A stretch of 64,000 bases of DNA, taken from JAKVCB01 sp963578605. GTDB taxonomy: Bacteria > Planctomycetota > Planctomycetia > Pirellulales > Lacipirellulaceae. How positions within the stretch are numbered: position 1 is the first letter of the stretch; the number at the start of each line of letters is the position of its first letter. The notes beneath the pieces were generated by a model that did not search any database, had not been told where the DNA came from, and saw only the letters and a program-made list of their open reading frames with translations. The translations under genes were made by a program, and so were the position numbers. This document shows, one piece after another, positions 53,459 to 62,534 of this stretch. The stretch lies in contig CAUZEA010000003.1 in the NCBI GenBank assembly GCA_963578605.1, forward strand, positions 1-64,000, written 5' to 3'.

Positions 53459-55882
53459 TTAACGCACCCTGGTAGGTTTACCAGAAGTCCGCGATTGCTG
53501 ACGGCGCGATATCTGTATTTTGCGATTGGGATTGCCGCCAACACCGTCGCGACTACCGGTTTGCGTGATTCTTTGCGTACGGCCTGATCCTGAAGAACGG
53601 CCCTGGCGATCACCAATTTGTCGACGTATGGAATCAGCCGTGCGACTTGTGGTATTACGGTTAGGATTTCGCGCGACGTTGACTGGCGCCGCCGATTGGC
53701 GAGGCTTGGCGTTTTGTGTCAGGTCGGCATAATGGGCACTTTGACTCTCGTCGCCCATCCCCTTATACATGGTGGCCAGATTGCCATAAGGAACCACAAG
53801 TGCTTCCTTATTAAGCAAACCATTGGCAACTTCCGCTTCGACCAGGTCGGCGCCCATCTGAGTGAGTTCAAGACCTTTCGACCGCTCGCCAACACTCCAA
53901 TAACTGACTCCCATGCTCACGAGTGCTTCGCCGTGTCGGTGTGGTAAGGCAAGTTTGGTAACCGGCGCTTTGGTTGTCAGCATCGGAATTGCCTTATCGT
54001 ACCAGCAGATAGCCTTTTCGTGGTTCTTTTGGTGAACCGCATACACCGCACCGATGTGAAAGTAAAGACGCCCCACCAGATGTTCAAAATTGGGAACAGC
54101 CTGCCGGTTCTTCGCACCTTCGGTAAGGTTATCGATCGCCTTCTGAGAGTAGCGTAAAGCATTGGTCGACCTGCGGCGGGTATGTTCAATGCGTACCGCC
54201 TGGAAGTAAGCGACTCCCAGTCGCCACTGGATGTGTTGTTGCCAAAGCAGATCGTCAACCTCTTCCACCAGTGAATTGGCAGCGGTTTGGGCCTCTTCGA
54301 TCCAGGGTGCCGGATCGACGCTTGGCTTCAACTCGGCCAGGATCGCGAGGGCAACCTCGGCAACCTGGAGTCGCAATTCCAAGCCGGCGTCACCCTTTTT
54401 GATAGCATCTTCAGCGAGCCCTGAGGCCCGACTAATCCACTTGGAGACCGTTTCGAATTTGTTCCGGTAATCCTGGTCTGCGATCTCGCGACCAATCGCC
54501 AGATGGGCATCGACAAGGACTTTTTTGGCGGCCCTTCGATCGGCAAGATGTTTACTTGTCGCGACCGAGTCTGCCATTTCAATCGCTTTGGTTTGAAACG
54601 GTATTGCACGCGAACGAATTGTCGACCCACCTAAGATTGCCAGTCGACCCATTTGTTGCAGTGCTTGGGCTTGAATAATCGTGGGTGTGTCATTGTCGTC
54701 CAGTACAGCTCGCGTCTCGCGAACCGCATCGTCGTAACGTGCCAACTGCTCCAGTGCTCTGGCCCAACGAAGTCGATACGCGTCGTTGCTCGGATCGAGA
54801 TTGAATGCCTCAGCCGCAGAAAACTCTGCCAGATCAGCCTGACCGGTTGCCAGATAGATGTCGGCCAACAACCAATGTGCCTGGGCCATCTTCGAATCGA
54901 GTGCTAGGGCGAATTGCAAATCGCGAATGTTTTTCTCATACGGGCCATGGAGGTGGTTTTCCGCCCGAAGTGCAAACGCAGCCGAATCGAGTGCCTCGAT
55001 GACAATATGCGAAACTAGTCGCTTGGAACCTTCCGTATCTTGCGTCTCCTCAAACATGAACAGCACGCCACGTTCAGGAAAGATTTGACCAAGGATTTCA
55101 CCCGCATCGTTCAGGATGCTGGCTGGCTCAAACTTATCGAGTCGCAGCTGTTTGACTAACTGTTCGGCAGGTAGTAATTCGTCGAGTTCGACTTTTATCA
55201 TCTTCACGGTGTCATGGGTGACGACAACATCTATTCTGTGGAAGGGAGCCGTCTCGTAGATCAGGATTTCGCCATCTTCAAGGTCGCGCACTTCACCGGG
55301 TTCACCCCAAAGCGCGCGTACTTCTGCTGGAGACGACGTGCCAGGTTGAACGCCATTGAACTTGGCAACCTTGGTATTGATCATCAGCTTAGTTGGGGGG
55401 GCAACCACCTTTTTGGCCGTTTTACTGTGCTGGGCAACACGATCCTTGCGGCGTGAATTGGCGGCTCTCGTCAAAGCAGTCCCAAATTCCTCAGCTTCCT
55501 TGTCCATTGGGTAGTCGGCTTCGGCAATGACTCCGCCCTCCGCGTCCAGCGGCAGTACGCTTGCTGCCAACTCTGGCTCATGATCCGAATCTTGGGAAAT
55601 TGGCTCGAGCGGTTCTTGATCCTCGGAATCAGCAACCGACTCAACCCCAACCCGATCTGACTCTGTAGCCTGCCGGTTTTTGACCAAAACTGAGGTGCCG
55701 TCCTCTTGAAATTTGGCGGTTGAATCTTCGATCTTGGCAGTTACCGGCACTTCACCGCACACGGCATGAACCGCTAATAGAACGAGGCCAAAAGATGCAA
55801 TGGTAATGGCAGGACGACCCCAAAACATCAGGTAAGTCGCTCGTGGTTGAACTGACCAGCTCATTCGTTTTTTCGTTCGCAT
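53459..55882 (-). CDS. Large TPR-repeat protein, probably exported
   Basis: An 807-residue protein. Residues 20-45 contain a hydrophobic segment ending HAVCGE (signal peptide or anchor). A middle part (about residues 165-300) has 'WGEPGEVRDLEDGEILIYETAPFHRI', a beta-type domain of unknown role (shown in part). Residues about 300-700 hold tetratricopeptide-like helix pairs (for example ALDSKMAQAHWLLADIYLATG). The last about 100 residues are Arg/Ser/Asn-rich and basic. TPR proteins hold protein complexes together; the partner is unknown. AGGAGGAG lies 6 bases before ATG 55882. A strong terminator follows the gene. Confidence 0.8.
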   Translation of the reverse strand: MRTKKRMSWSVQPRATYLMFWGRPAITIASFGLVLLAVHAVCGEVPVTAKIEDSTAKFQEDGTSVLVKNRQATESDRVGVESVADSEDQEPLEPISQDSDHEPELAASVLPLDAEGGVIAEADYPMDKEAEEFGTALTRAANSRRKDRVAQHSKTAKKVVAPPTKLMINTKVAKFNGVQPGTSSPAEVRALWGEPGEVRDLEDGEILIYETAPFHRIDVVVTHDTVKMIKVELDELLPAEQLVKQLRLDKFEPASILNDAGEILGQIFPERGVLFMFEETQDTEGSKRLVSHIVIEALDSAAFALRAENHLHGPYEKNIRDLQFALALDSKMAQAHWLLADIYLATGQADLAEFSAAEAFNLDPSNDAYRLRWARALEQLARYDDAVRETRAVLDDNDTPTIIQAQALQQMGRLAILGGSTIRSRAIPFQTKAIEMADSVATSKHLADRRAAKKVLVDAHLAIGREIADQDYRNKFETVSKWISRASGLAEDAIKKGDAGLELRLQVAEVALAILAELKPSVDPAPWIEEAQTAANSLVEEVDDLLWQQHIQWRLGVAYFQAVRIEHTRRRSTNALRYSQKAIDNLTEGAKNRQAVPNFEHLVGRLYFHIGAVYAVHQKNHEKAICWYDKAIPMLTTKAPVTKLALPHRHGEALVSMGVSYWSVGERSKGLELTQMGADLVEAEVANGLLNKEALVVPYGNLATMYKGMGDESQSAHYADLTQNAKPRQSAAPVNVARNPNRNTTSRTADSIRRQIGDRQGRSSGSGRTQRITQTGSRDGVGGNPNRKIQISRRQQSRTSGKPTRVR

Positions 55883-56257
55883 GGCGTGCTCCTCCTGAAC
55901 ACATGACCGACAATGTCAGTCATACCGTGTAAAGTTCTCTAGGGATCGCTTCCTATTCTTCTTATCAACTCAACGAAAACCGGGCTGTTCTCCAGAGTCC
56001 ATGATTGATCGAGCGCCGCCTGGCATCCTCACACCAAGGGTCGTGCTCACATCCAGGAGAACCAATAGAACCCTTCTTATCGTTGTATTCGCTATTACTA
56101 AATTACCATCGGCAACTCTTCATGCGAATTAACAGCCTATGTGAGTCAAATTGGTGAAACCCGACGCAGTTCGTCTAAATCTCGTCAGGTTTGACCACAG
56201 ATCGAACGCTGCTAGCTGGAAAACTCTCCCAAAGTATGGTCTCGCTTGCTACCATTG
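55883..56257. other. Intergenic, no gene supported
   Basis: A 375-base gap between the TPR gene (start 55882) and the MnmE-like gene (stop 56258), both minus strand. It should hold the TPR gene promoter. I looked for the missing MnmE C-terminal codons here in all frames and found none. Confidence 0.5.
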
Positions 56258-57427
56258 CTACGATTTTTTTGCAGATAGCATCGAGCGAAGAAGTTTGCTT
56301 GCATCCTCCCTTTGACCACCTCGCGCCAACTGCTCTGCGGATCGTAACTGTTGGACTTGATCCGTTGTGAAAGGGATTGCCGTACCAGGGGCCGGTTCAA
56401 TGGGTACCAGTGATGTTTGGATCGCAACCAGCAATTTTTCGATACCCACCCCCGTCACGGCACTTGTTGCGTAGCGGTCAGGTGTCGCCCCCTCGACCGC
56501 GGATATACGCTCGGGTGTGAGCAGGTCGATTTTGTTGACGACCACCAAAACAACTCGTTCGCTGCCGTTTCCTTCAAGCAAATCGGCAGGGAATGCATTC
56601 TGGGTGGCGTCGGCAACCATCACGACCAGATCGGCATGTTTCCGCGAACGTTTCGCCCTGTTGACCCCCTCCCGCTCGAGCGGGTCGACTACCTGCCGCA
56701 CCCCTGCGGTATCTGCCAACTCAATTGGCCAGCCACCGACGGCAGTAACTGCCGTCACAACGTCACGGGTTGTCCCCGGCTCCGCACTGACGATGGCCCG
56801 CTCAAACCCAACCAGCGCGTTGATCAAGCTGCTCTTTCCGACATTTGGGGGACCAGTCAGGACGACCCGCCACGGTGTCGTGAGATGCAGTCCCAAATCG
56901 CCGAAACGAAGCAATCCTTTGAGTTGCTCAAGTGCCGCAGCGGTCGCATGGTTCTCCAGGGCTAGAAGTATTGCTTGAATCGACTTCCCCAAGGCATCGT
57001 GGAACTGGTCGAGCAGAATACGTGCGGTCTTCGTCGTCGCAGCGACTGCCAGTGCCCTCGCGGCAGCCGCTTGAAACGGATCTGGATGGGTAGCTGACAA
57101 CGAATCTTGCCAATCGATTATTGCGCAGCCACTGGCGGCAAGTCGCCTGAGAACGGCCTTGATGGCCGCCGATCCACCATGGCAGTGGATTTCGACCTGC
57201 GTCGAATCCGCCAGCCGCGTCACAATCACGTCCTCACCCCCCATACCATCCCAGCGACCATAGCAAATCCGTCCTGCGGGGAACTCGGCAAGGGCTTTCC
57301 CACTGGCGGAATGAAACGATTGCTGCACGACATCAAGGGCTCGTGAGCCAACGACGCGGACGACCGCCACAGCACCCCGCCCCGCAGGCGTTAGCTGAAC
57401 CGCACGGGTTGGAAAGTCTGATCCCAT
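56258..57427 (-). CDS. MnmE-like GTPase lacking hallmark motifs
   Basis: A 389-residue protein with the layout of the tRNA-modifying GTPase MnmE: an N-terminal folate-binding-like domain (TPAGRGAVAVVRVVG, QVEIHCHGG), a helical part, and an inserted G domain with Walker A TGPPNVGKSS (192-199), PGTTRDVV, ADTAG and NKID. Two hallmarks are absent. The 'PGEFTxRAFxNGKxDL' helix after the folate domain is replaced by ATHPDPFQAAAARALAV, and the C-terminal CxGK box with the catalytic Cys is missing (it ends MLSAKKS). Normal MnmE has about 450 residues. So it may not modify tRNA at U34. A canonical copy elsewhere in the genome would settle this. Confidence 0.85.
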   Translation of the reverse strand: MGSDFPTRAVQLTPAGRGAVAVVRVVGSRALDVVQQSFHSASGKALAEFPAGRICYGRWDGMGGEDVIVTRLADSTQVEIHCHGGSAAIKAVLRRLAASGCAIIDWQDSLSATHPDPFQAAAARALAVAATTKTARILLDQFHDALGKSIQAILLALENHATAAALEQLKGLLRFGDLGLHLTTPWRVVLTGPPNVGKSSLINALVGFERAIVSAEPGTTRDVVTAVTAVGGWPIELADTAGVRQVVDPLEREGVNRAKRSRKHADLVVMVADATQNAFPADLLEGNGSERVVLVVVNKIDLLTPERISAVEGATPDRYATSAVTGVGIEKLLVAIQTSLVPIEPAPGTAIPFTTDQVQQLRSAEQLARGGQREDASKLLRSMLSAKKS

Positions 57428-57474
57428 CTGCTACTCGACATCGAATCGCCATTCCTGGCGAAGCAATCCCCTGA

Positions 57475-58356
57475 TCACCTGATCCCGTCAAGTCGGCCGC
57501 CCGCCACTAGCGCAATGCCCGCCAGTACCAAATCGGGTACGCACCGTACTTCGAGTCCCGTCAGCCGGGTCAGGCTTTCGGCCAGTGGAACTTGAACGCC
57601 GCCAGTGAGGCAAACCATGGGAGGCTTGGTTTGACTCAGCGCAATCTGCTCGACAAGTGAGCGGACAGCGCCAACTGCGGCCCAATACAAACCGGACTGA
57701 ATGGCAGCTTCGGTTTCGTTTCCGATTGGTGGGGGAACCTCGGAAGTTTTGGCGGGCAAAACCAACGGCAAAGCATCCGTCCCCTCGGCAAGGGCGTGGG
57801 CCCCCATCGTGATCCCGGGCAAAATCGCCCCTCCTACAAATGCCCCTGTTGCGTCGACCAGATCGACCGTCATCGCACTGCCGTGGTCGACGACCACGAT
57901 CGATCGGTCAGCTGTGCGCAACTGGTTGGCTGCCGTCGCTGCAAGCAAGCGGTCGATACCCACTCGCTCGGGGAACGGCACCTTGACCGGAATCGTGATG
58001 TTGCGATGAGAGACCCCGTGAATTCGGTGTCGGCCACTTTGTTGCCCCACCTCGGTGATGACCCGCCGAAAATGATCCTCAGCAGGACGATTCACACTTG
58101 CAACGAACCAGTCGAATTCCACCAGCAGCACTTCCTCACACCAGTGACGGAATTTGTCTTCGGCGAACCTGTTCTGAGAGGAAAGTGTCAGTTCCAGGCT
58201 GCTGGCTGGCCGAGACAACCCGGACGCTGCGATCGGTAGCATCCGACCCTGGGCCTCCGCCACGCACGCGCTGACTGAGTCGAAGAATCCGCATTGAACG
58301 CAGCTATTCCCAATGTCGACTGCGACGATGCTTGTCTGGCCTGAATTGGGTCCCAT
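57475..58356 (-). CDS. coaX: Type III pantothenate kinase
   Basis: A 293-residue ASKHA-fold kinase that phosphorylates pantothenate, the first step of coenzyme A synthesis. Seen: AVDIGNSCVQCGFF at the start (phosphate loop), PERVGIDRL, the substrate-binding IVVVDHGSAMTVDLVD where the usual DAGTA is DHGSA, and GGAILPGITMG, then CLTGG. Type III enzymes are not inhibited by CoA and need a monovalent cation. ATG 58356 is preferred over a TTG at 58374. MnmE-like gene follows 47 bases downstream, so they are likely one transcript. Confidence 0.93.
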   Translation of the reverse strand: MGPNSGQTSIVAVDIGNSCVQCGFFDSVSACVAEAQGRMLPIAASGLSRPASSLELTLSSQNRFAEDKFRHWCEEVLLVEFDWFVASVNRPAEDHFRRVITEVGQQSGRHRIHGVSHRNITIPVKVPFPERVGIDRLLAATAANQLRTADRSIVVVDHGSAMTVDLVDATGAFVGGAILPGITMGAHALAEGTDALPLVLPAKTSEVPPPIGNETEAAIQSGLYWAAVGAVRSLVEQIALSQTKPPMVCLTGGVQVPLAESLTRLTGLEVRCVPDLVLAGIALVAGGRLDGIR

Positions 58357-58599
58357 GCTCTGATCCTCAACCAACGCGGCAATCCACTTTGTTCAGGGCT
58401 GTGCTTTTGTCTATCATCCCCTGATCCTGGTTTTCAGGGAAGTGTCCTGTCACCCGGGACAGATCGCACTTTGGTTCGTGCGGGCTATCGAGAACGGTTC
58501 TCGAAAGCAAATAGCCAGTTGACGGATCGCGGCTGACCGGCAAAATGACGGTTCTGGGGAAGTGTGTCCACATATCACCCCCCCAGGTACATTCCAATT

Positions 58600-58683
58600 G
58601 GGCCCGTGGCGGAATAGGCAGACGCGCATGCTTGAGGGGCATGTGCCCGTAAGGGCGTGCTGGTTCGACTCCAGTCGGGCCCA
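58600..58683 (+). tRNA. tRNA-Leu (anticodon GAG)
   Basis: A full class II cloverleaf: acceptor stem GGGCCCG/CGGGCCC, anticodon stem CATGC/GCATG with loop TTGAGGG (anticodon GAG, reading CUC and CUU), long variable arm TGCCCGTAAGGGCG as expected for tRNA-Leu, T arm CTGG-TTCGACT-CCAG. A stands at the discriminator position; CCA is not encoded. It lies between coaX and ferritin. Confidence 0.96.
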
Positions 58684-58924
58684 CTGGAAAGCTGACCCGT
58701 CGAAAATCGAGCGGACTCGTCGGGAGAAGCCGAAATGAGGTTGAATCCCATCAAGAGATCGAGTTGAGATTGGGACTCGTGACCGATCGTCGCGAGTCTC
58801 TTTTTTTGTGGACAATCCTTGGTGGCAGGCAAGTCATGTCGACTATAATCTACACACGGTGCGGAACCTTGCGGTGGTTCCGTTTTCTTGAGTTGCTGTA
58901 TCGCCCCAAAAAGGAACCGACACT

Positions 58925-59428
58925 ATGCTCAACCAGGTAATACAAGATGCCATTAATGAACAAATCAACAACGAACTCTACTCTTCATACAGTTACCTCA
59001 GCATGTCGGCTTATTGTGAGCATAAGCAATTCGCGGGGTGTGCGTCCTGGATGCGAATCCAGAGCCATGAAGAATACAACCACGCAATGCGTTTGTACGA
59101 CTTTTTAATTGTTCGTAACGGCCGCGTTGAATTATGCCCGATTGCCCAACCTACCATTGACTTCGAGTCCATCCCTAACGTTTTCGTCCAAGCGCTTACA
59201 CAAGAGAAGATTGTCACCAGCCAGATTGATGCGCTCTACGAACTCGCGTTCAAGGAGAAGGCATTTGCCGCACTCGTTGAGTTGGAATGGTTTGTTCAGG
59301 AACAAGTTGCCGAGGAAAAGGCTGCCCGTGACATCGTCCATAAGTTTGAAATGGTCAAAGAAGATCCAGCCGCCTTGTTGGATCTGGATCGGGAACTGGG
59401 GGCACGCAACGCATCTGACGCAGAATGA
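58925..59428 (+). CDS. ftnA: Non-heme ferritin
   Basis: A 167-residue bacterial ferritin of the FtnA type. The ferroxidase centre residues are visible: Glu17 in NNELYSSY, the ExxH of SHEEYNHA (about 50-53), Glu in LTQEKIV (about 94) and Gln in WFVQEQVAEE (about 127-130). It stores iron as a mineral after oxidising Fe(II) at the di-iron site, inside 24-mers in the cytosol. An AAAGGAAC ribosome site precedes ATG 58925. It stands alone, and no Fur box was recognised. Confidence 0.96.
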   Translation: MLNQVIQDAINEQINNELYSSYSYLSMSAYCEHKQFAGCASWMRIQSHEEYNHAMRLYDFLIVRNGRVELCPIAQPTIDFESIPNVFVQALTQEKIVTSQIDALYELAFKEKAFAALVELEWFVQEQVAEEKAARDIVHKFEMVKEDPAALLDLDRELGARNASDAE

Positions 59429-59478
59429 CCAGAAGCCTGGACAAATGATGTCGCAAGGAGCCGGCACAACCCCATGGT

Positions 59479-59703
59479 TTACACCAGGGATTCGACGGTG
59501 CGTGTGAGAGAGGGTATCAAGCTCGAAACTTTCCCTTTTACATTCCCGAAGCCACCGTACTGGTTAATCTCCAAAAACAGGAAGAGACAGCCCAACAGCA
59601 GCGCCAACAGCGCCAACAACAGTAACATGGTGTAGATCGATGTCTTCGGCTTTGACCGTAAAACACCGGGTGGATTAGCTGAGCTTAAGTCGGGTTGCGA
59701 CAC
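59479..59703 (-). CDS. Small membrane protein coupled to the coiled-coil protein gene
   Basis: A 74-residue protein starting with GTG 59703, inside the 3' end of the upstream gene (stop at 59675). AGGAGGGGG lies 3-4 bases before the GTG, so the start is well supported. It has a hydrophilic N-terminus of about 25 residues (SQPDLSSANPPGVLRSKPK), one hydrophobic helix (LLLLALLALLLGCLFLFLE) and a short tail. Translation is almost certainly coupled to the upstream gene. No family is recognised; it belongs to the three-gene cluster 59479-61059. Confidence 0.7.
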   Translation of the reverse strand: MSQPDLSSANPPGVLRSKPKTSIYTMLLLLALLALLLGCLFLFLEINQYGGFGNVKGKVSSLIPSLTRTVESLV

Positions 59704-60514
59704 GGTCCCCCTCCTGAATCTGTCCTCGAAGAAAACGTCGATCAAGTTTGCCAATCGCCCGGTCTGGTGAGGTGCTGATAATTTCAGCGCGGCCCAGGTA
59801 TTTGGAGCCGCGAAAGACTTCGACCGTGTGGCCTGCTTGCAGTCCATCGTCGGCTCCGATCGTCACCTCGATTAATTGCGTGGCACCCTTGCGACGGACG
59901 GCAGACACTATCCCATCGGAAGGCTCCATCAAGAAATCGGGGTCGAGGCCCGGGTCAACGCCATTGGCACGTAACAATTTGGACATCCGTGCAACTTGTC
60001 TCGTGATCGCCTGATTTTGGGCACGTACGATGTTCAGTTCACCTTGGGCTTGATCCCGAGCCTCGGTGGCATCGAGCATTACGCGAAAATCCTTGTCGCG
60101 GGCCTGCTGATTGTCACGAAGTACCTTTCGTTGCTCAGTCACTTCTTTGACCAGGCGATCGTTGTTTTGTTGCGTTGCAGCCACTGCGGCGATGCGATCA
60201 CGGCTCTGCTGCTTGAGTTGGTCAAGTTCAGCCTGAATACCGACATTACGATCCACGAGCATGGTCCGCTCGCTTTCCAGCTTGCGGATTTGCTGTTGGA
60301 TCGCTTCCAAATCGCCACTCAATTTACTTTCCATGCGGTTGAAAGCGTCCTTGGCCTGATTAAGTTGTGCCCGCGACTCGGCAAGTTTCTTGTTCAAGGA
60401 CTGCGCCTGGCCATGCCAGTTCTCGTGCGATGAATAAACAGTCATCGCCAGCCCCATGAACACAATGCACATGATCACAATGAGGAGTACCAGGATTTTG
60501 CCGATGAGATTCAT
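59675..60514 (-). CDS. Membrane-anchored coiled-coil protein with C-terminal beta domain
   Basis: A 279-residue protein: one transmembrane segment (residues 4-26), a coiled coil of about 130 residues (35-165), then a C-terminal part of about 95 residues with beta strands (DGIVSAVRRKGATQLIEVTIGADDGLQAGH, shown in part). The last part resembles the small beta domain of secreted or envelope scaffold proteins. A block NQQARDKDF...LDATEARDQ in the coiled coil is also found in the neighbour at 60538-61059, so the two are paralogues. ATG 60514 has GGAGG. It probably acts at the inner membrane with its paralogue; function unknown. Confidence 0.8.
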   Translation of the reverse strand: MNLIGKILVLLIVIMCIVFMGLAMTVYSSHENWHGQAQSLNKKLAESRAQLNQAKDAFNRMESKLSGDLEAIQQQIRKLESERTMLVDRNVGIQAELDQLKQQSRDRIAAVAATQQNNDRLVKEVTEQRKVLRDNQQARDKDFRVMLDATEARDQAQGELNIVRAQNQAITRQVARMSKLLRANGVDPGLDPDFLMEPSDGIVSAVRRKGATQLIEVTIGADDGLQAGHTVEVFRGSKYLGRAEIISTSPDRAIGKLDRRFLRGQIQEGDRVATRLKLS

Positions 60515-60537
60515 GGATTGCCTCCGCGGGTCGCGGG

Positions 60538-61059
60538 TTAGTCCTTGGTAAGGTCACGATTTCGTTCCAAGGTGTGCTCCAGTTGGCCCTGTAACTGGTG
60601 CAACTCCTCGGTCGCTTTCAAAACGGCAACAAACGCCTGATCGCGGGCCTGTTGATTGCCCTCAATTTCGCTTCGTAAACCATCGGCCTGATCGGCCAGA
60701 CGATTGTTCCGCTCTTGTACCGCCATCACCTCGGCAGTCCGCTCACGACGCACATCGGTCAAACCCTGTAGATTCTGCACCATTTTCGCATTGCGCTGGA
60801 TTAGGGCCACGTGCTCGTGCTCCAGTTTGCGCAACTGGTTCACAACTGACACCTGCTCCCGCCGCAATTGCACGTCCAGCTGTTTGTGCTTTGCCACCAG
60901 CTCCTTATGCTGCTGCTGGGCAGCATCAACTTGTGTCTTCAATTCGTCTCTCTCGTCCTTCAAGTTGTGATGCGTACGGTTCACGACAAGGCCCAAGGTC
61001 ATCAGCAAGATGCTCATGAACAGCACGATCGATATCAACAGCTTGCCGAAAAAACCCAT
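60538..61059 (-). CDS. Membrane-anchored coiled-coil protein (paralogue of the next gene)
   Basis: A 173-residue protein: one transmembrane segment (residues 5-26) followed by a coiled coil to the end. It shares with its neighbour both the architecture and the block NQQARDQAF...LKATEELHQ near residue 135. It lacks the C-terminal beta domain. It is the first gene of the cluster; 23 bases separate it from the second. Two membrane-tethered coiled coils of the same family point to a hetero-oligomer (inference). Start ATG 61059 has a weak ribosome site. Confidence 0.75.
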   Translation of the reverse strand: MGFFGKLLISIVLFMSILLMTLGLVVNRTHHNLKDERDELKTQVDAAQQQHKELVAKHKQLDVQLRREQVSVVNQLRKLEHEHVALIQRNAKMVQNLQGLTDVRRERTAEVMAVQERNNRLADQADGLRSEIEGNQQARDQAFVAVLKATEELHQLQGQLEHTLERNRDLTKD

Positions 61060-61347
61060 GGCTCACGCGGGGATAATCACACACATCGAAAGATAATTCG
61101 TTTCAGGCCAACTCTCACTGATTCGTGTTGGGGTCCCTCCGACAGCGAAGACCGTCAGCGAACCGCGTCATCCGAAACGCCCACTAAACCAACGAAACCT
61201 ATGTTCCTGGTGAGGGTCTTTCTAGTATACGCAGAGCCAACCCAAAACGCCAATTTTACGATCCACCACCAGCCTGAAGGTCCAGTTGTAGGGGTCGTAA
61301 CAGACTGCTGGTAGGGATCGTGCCAGGTCGCCATGTTTCGACGATTC
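61060..61347. other. Intergenic, upstream of the coiled-coil cluster
   Basis: A 288-base gap before the first coiled-coil gene, after the FmdB gene. It should hold the cluster's promoter. No coding frame is supported. Confidence 0.4.
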
Positions 61348-61563
61348 TCAGTTGTCCGGAAAGCACCCACAGCCCGAGCCACACGCCCCCCGGGAGGACT
61401 CGATTTCGCATTGGTCGGCAGAACTGGCAGGAGTGGCAACCACGCTTAGAAGCTGTGTCAGCTGCTCTCCGCCGCAACTGGAGCACTTCGGCGGTTCGCT
61501 GGTTCGCACCAACAACTCCAGCGTCTGATCACAACTTCGACAATGGTATTCGTACAACGGCAT
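61348..61563 (-). CDS. FmdB-type zinc ribbon protein
   Basis: A 71-residue protein beginning MPLYEYHCRSC, the typical start of FmdB/regulatory zinc ribbon proteins. Cys8, Cys11, Cys27 and Cys30 form two CxxC pairs that bind zinc. The tail is Ser/Gly/Cys-rich with a further CGSGCGC. Despite its name, from a formamidase regulator, the general role of these proteins is unsettled. AGGAAA lies before ATG 61563. It sits between the coiled-coil cluster and the membrane orphan, all on the minus strand. Confidence 0.92.
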   Translation of the reverse strand: MPLYEYHCRSCDQTLELLVRTSEPPKCSSCGGEQLTQLLSVVATPASSADQCEIESSRGACGSGCGCFPDN

Positions 61564-61670
61564 GGATTACATTTCCTAAGATTTGTTGATGATCGGGTGA
61601 TGTCCGGCGCAAGGCTCGCGAACAGGATCCCCCCACGCTGTGTTACCGAGAGACTGTCAGCTTAACCAGT

Positions 61671-62414
61671 TTACCATCGGTCGGTCGGCCGGTTGAGAAT
61701 CTCACTCAGAATAATCGCCTCGCGAATCCCTTCCGGATTGGTCAACAGCGAAGCCAGGCGGCCTGCAACAAGATTCTCGATAGAAGGTTGCTCGTAAGCA
61801 TCCTCGTTATGCGTATTCTTCAAAGCTCCCAACTCTTGTGTAAATTTCGCCCTAACGCCCGATTCAAATTTGTCCTCCGCGGCAACGATATCGTCTCCCA
61901 AGTGTGACGCCTGTTCGGTCAAAGGTTGTGTTTTGATCGATCTTGTCATTCGTGGAACAAGCGGTCCAGGATCTGGTCGAGACAACCGGCTACCTGCCTT
62001 TCGGCGGGCCGAATCTACCGGAACCACTTCAACCGCCGCTGGATCCTCGTCGACCAGAACTTCAATGGTGGGATCGCGACGGGCCGAACCATGTGCAGTG
62101 GGTGGAGCAGCCGTCGCCTCACGTGGGCGCTCGGCAACACCGTACCCGGCCTCACGGAGCATCGCGTCGACCTGTTGTCGAAGTGGATCGGCTTGATCGG
62201 CATGTGCCGGCCTGGCCCTTTTCGGTAGCTGAGCATCTTGGCCACGCGGGACGGGCTGGGGGTGACGTCGGCGGGCTTCGGCCTTCGCAGCCGCCTTCTT
62301 TTTGGCCTCACCCATTTGTCCCAACACCCAAAAAACCAGAAAAAGTAGTGGGACCACAACGCTGAGAATGTTCTCCAGCGCGGCCAACGGGGGCAAGCAA
62401 GGAATATTGAGCAT
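61671..62414 (-). CDS. Membrane-anchored charged protein of unknown function
   Basis: A 247-residue protein. One transmembrane segment (about residues 13-34, LENILSVVVPLLFLVFWVLG), then a Lys/Ala/Arg-rich stretch (AKKKAAAKAEARRR), a Pro/Ala/Asp-rich linker, and a C-terminal helical tail ending IILSEILNRPTDRW. The tail looks conserved: its 'VAGRLASLLTNPEGIREAIILSEIL' block (shown in parts) may bind a partner. ATG 62414 was taken because it starts the membrane segment well; a start at 62486 adds 24 residues. It lies directly behind floA, which suggests a membrane-microdomain link (inference). Confidence 0.7.
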   Translation of the reverse strand: MLNIPCLPPLAALENILSVVVPLLFLVFWVLGQMGEAKKKAAAKAEARRRHPQPVPRGQDAQLPKRARPAHADQADPLRQQVDAMLREAGYGVAERPREATAAPPTAHGSARRDPTIEVLVDEDPAAVEVVPVDSARRKAGSRLSRPDPGPLVPRMTRSIKTQPLTEQASHLGDDIVAAEDKFESGVRAKFTQELGALKNTHNEDAYEQPSIENLVAGRLASLLTNPEGIREAIILSEILNRPTDRW

Positions 62415-62534
62415 GGTGGTGTAATCGCTAACGTTTTTTTCCCGTGACTTCCATGCCCACTTGCTACCCTTGGTTAGTATTTCCAAGCGGTGACCATAGG
62501 TCGGCGTAAAGCGTTAACCTACTTATCTGACAGA

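Noticed and set aside
56212..56427. Shifted frame past the MnmE-like stop that could restore the C-terminus
   Set aside because: The run of seven A near the end could cause a frameshift, but the shifted frame has no CxGK motif, so it does not rebuild MnmE.
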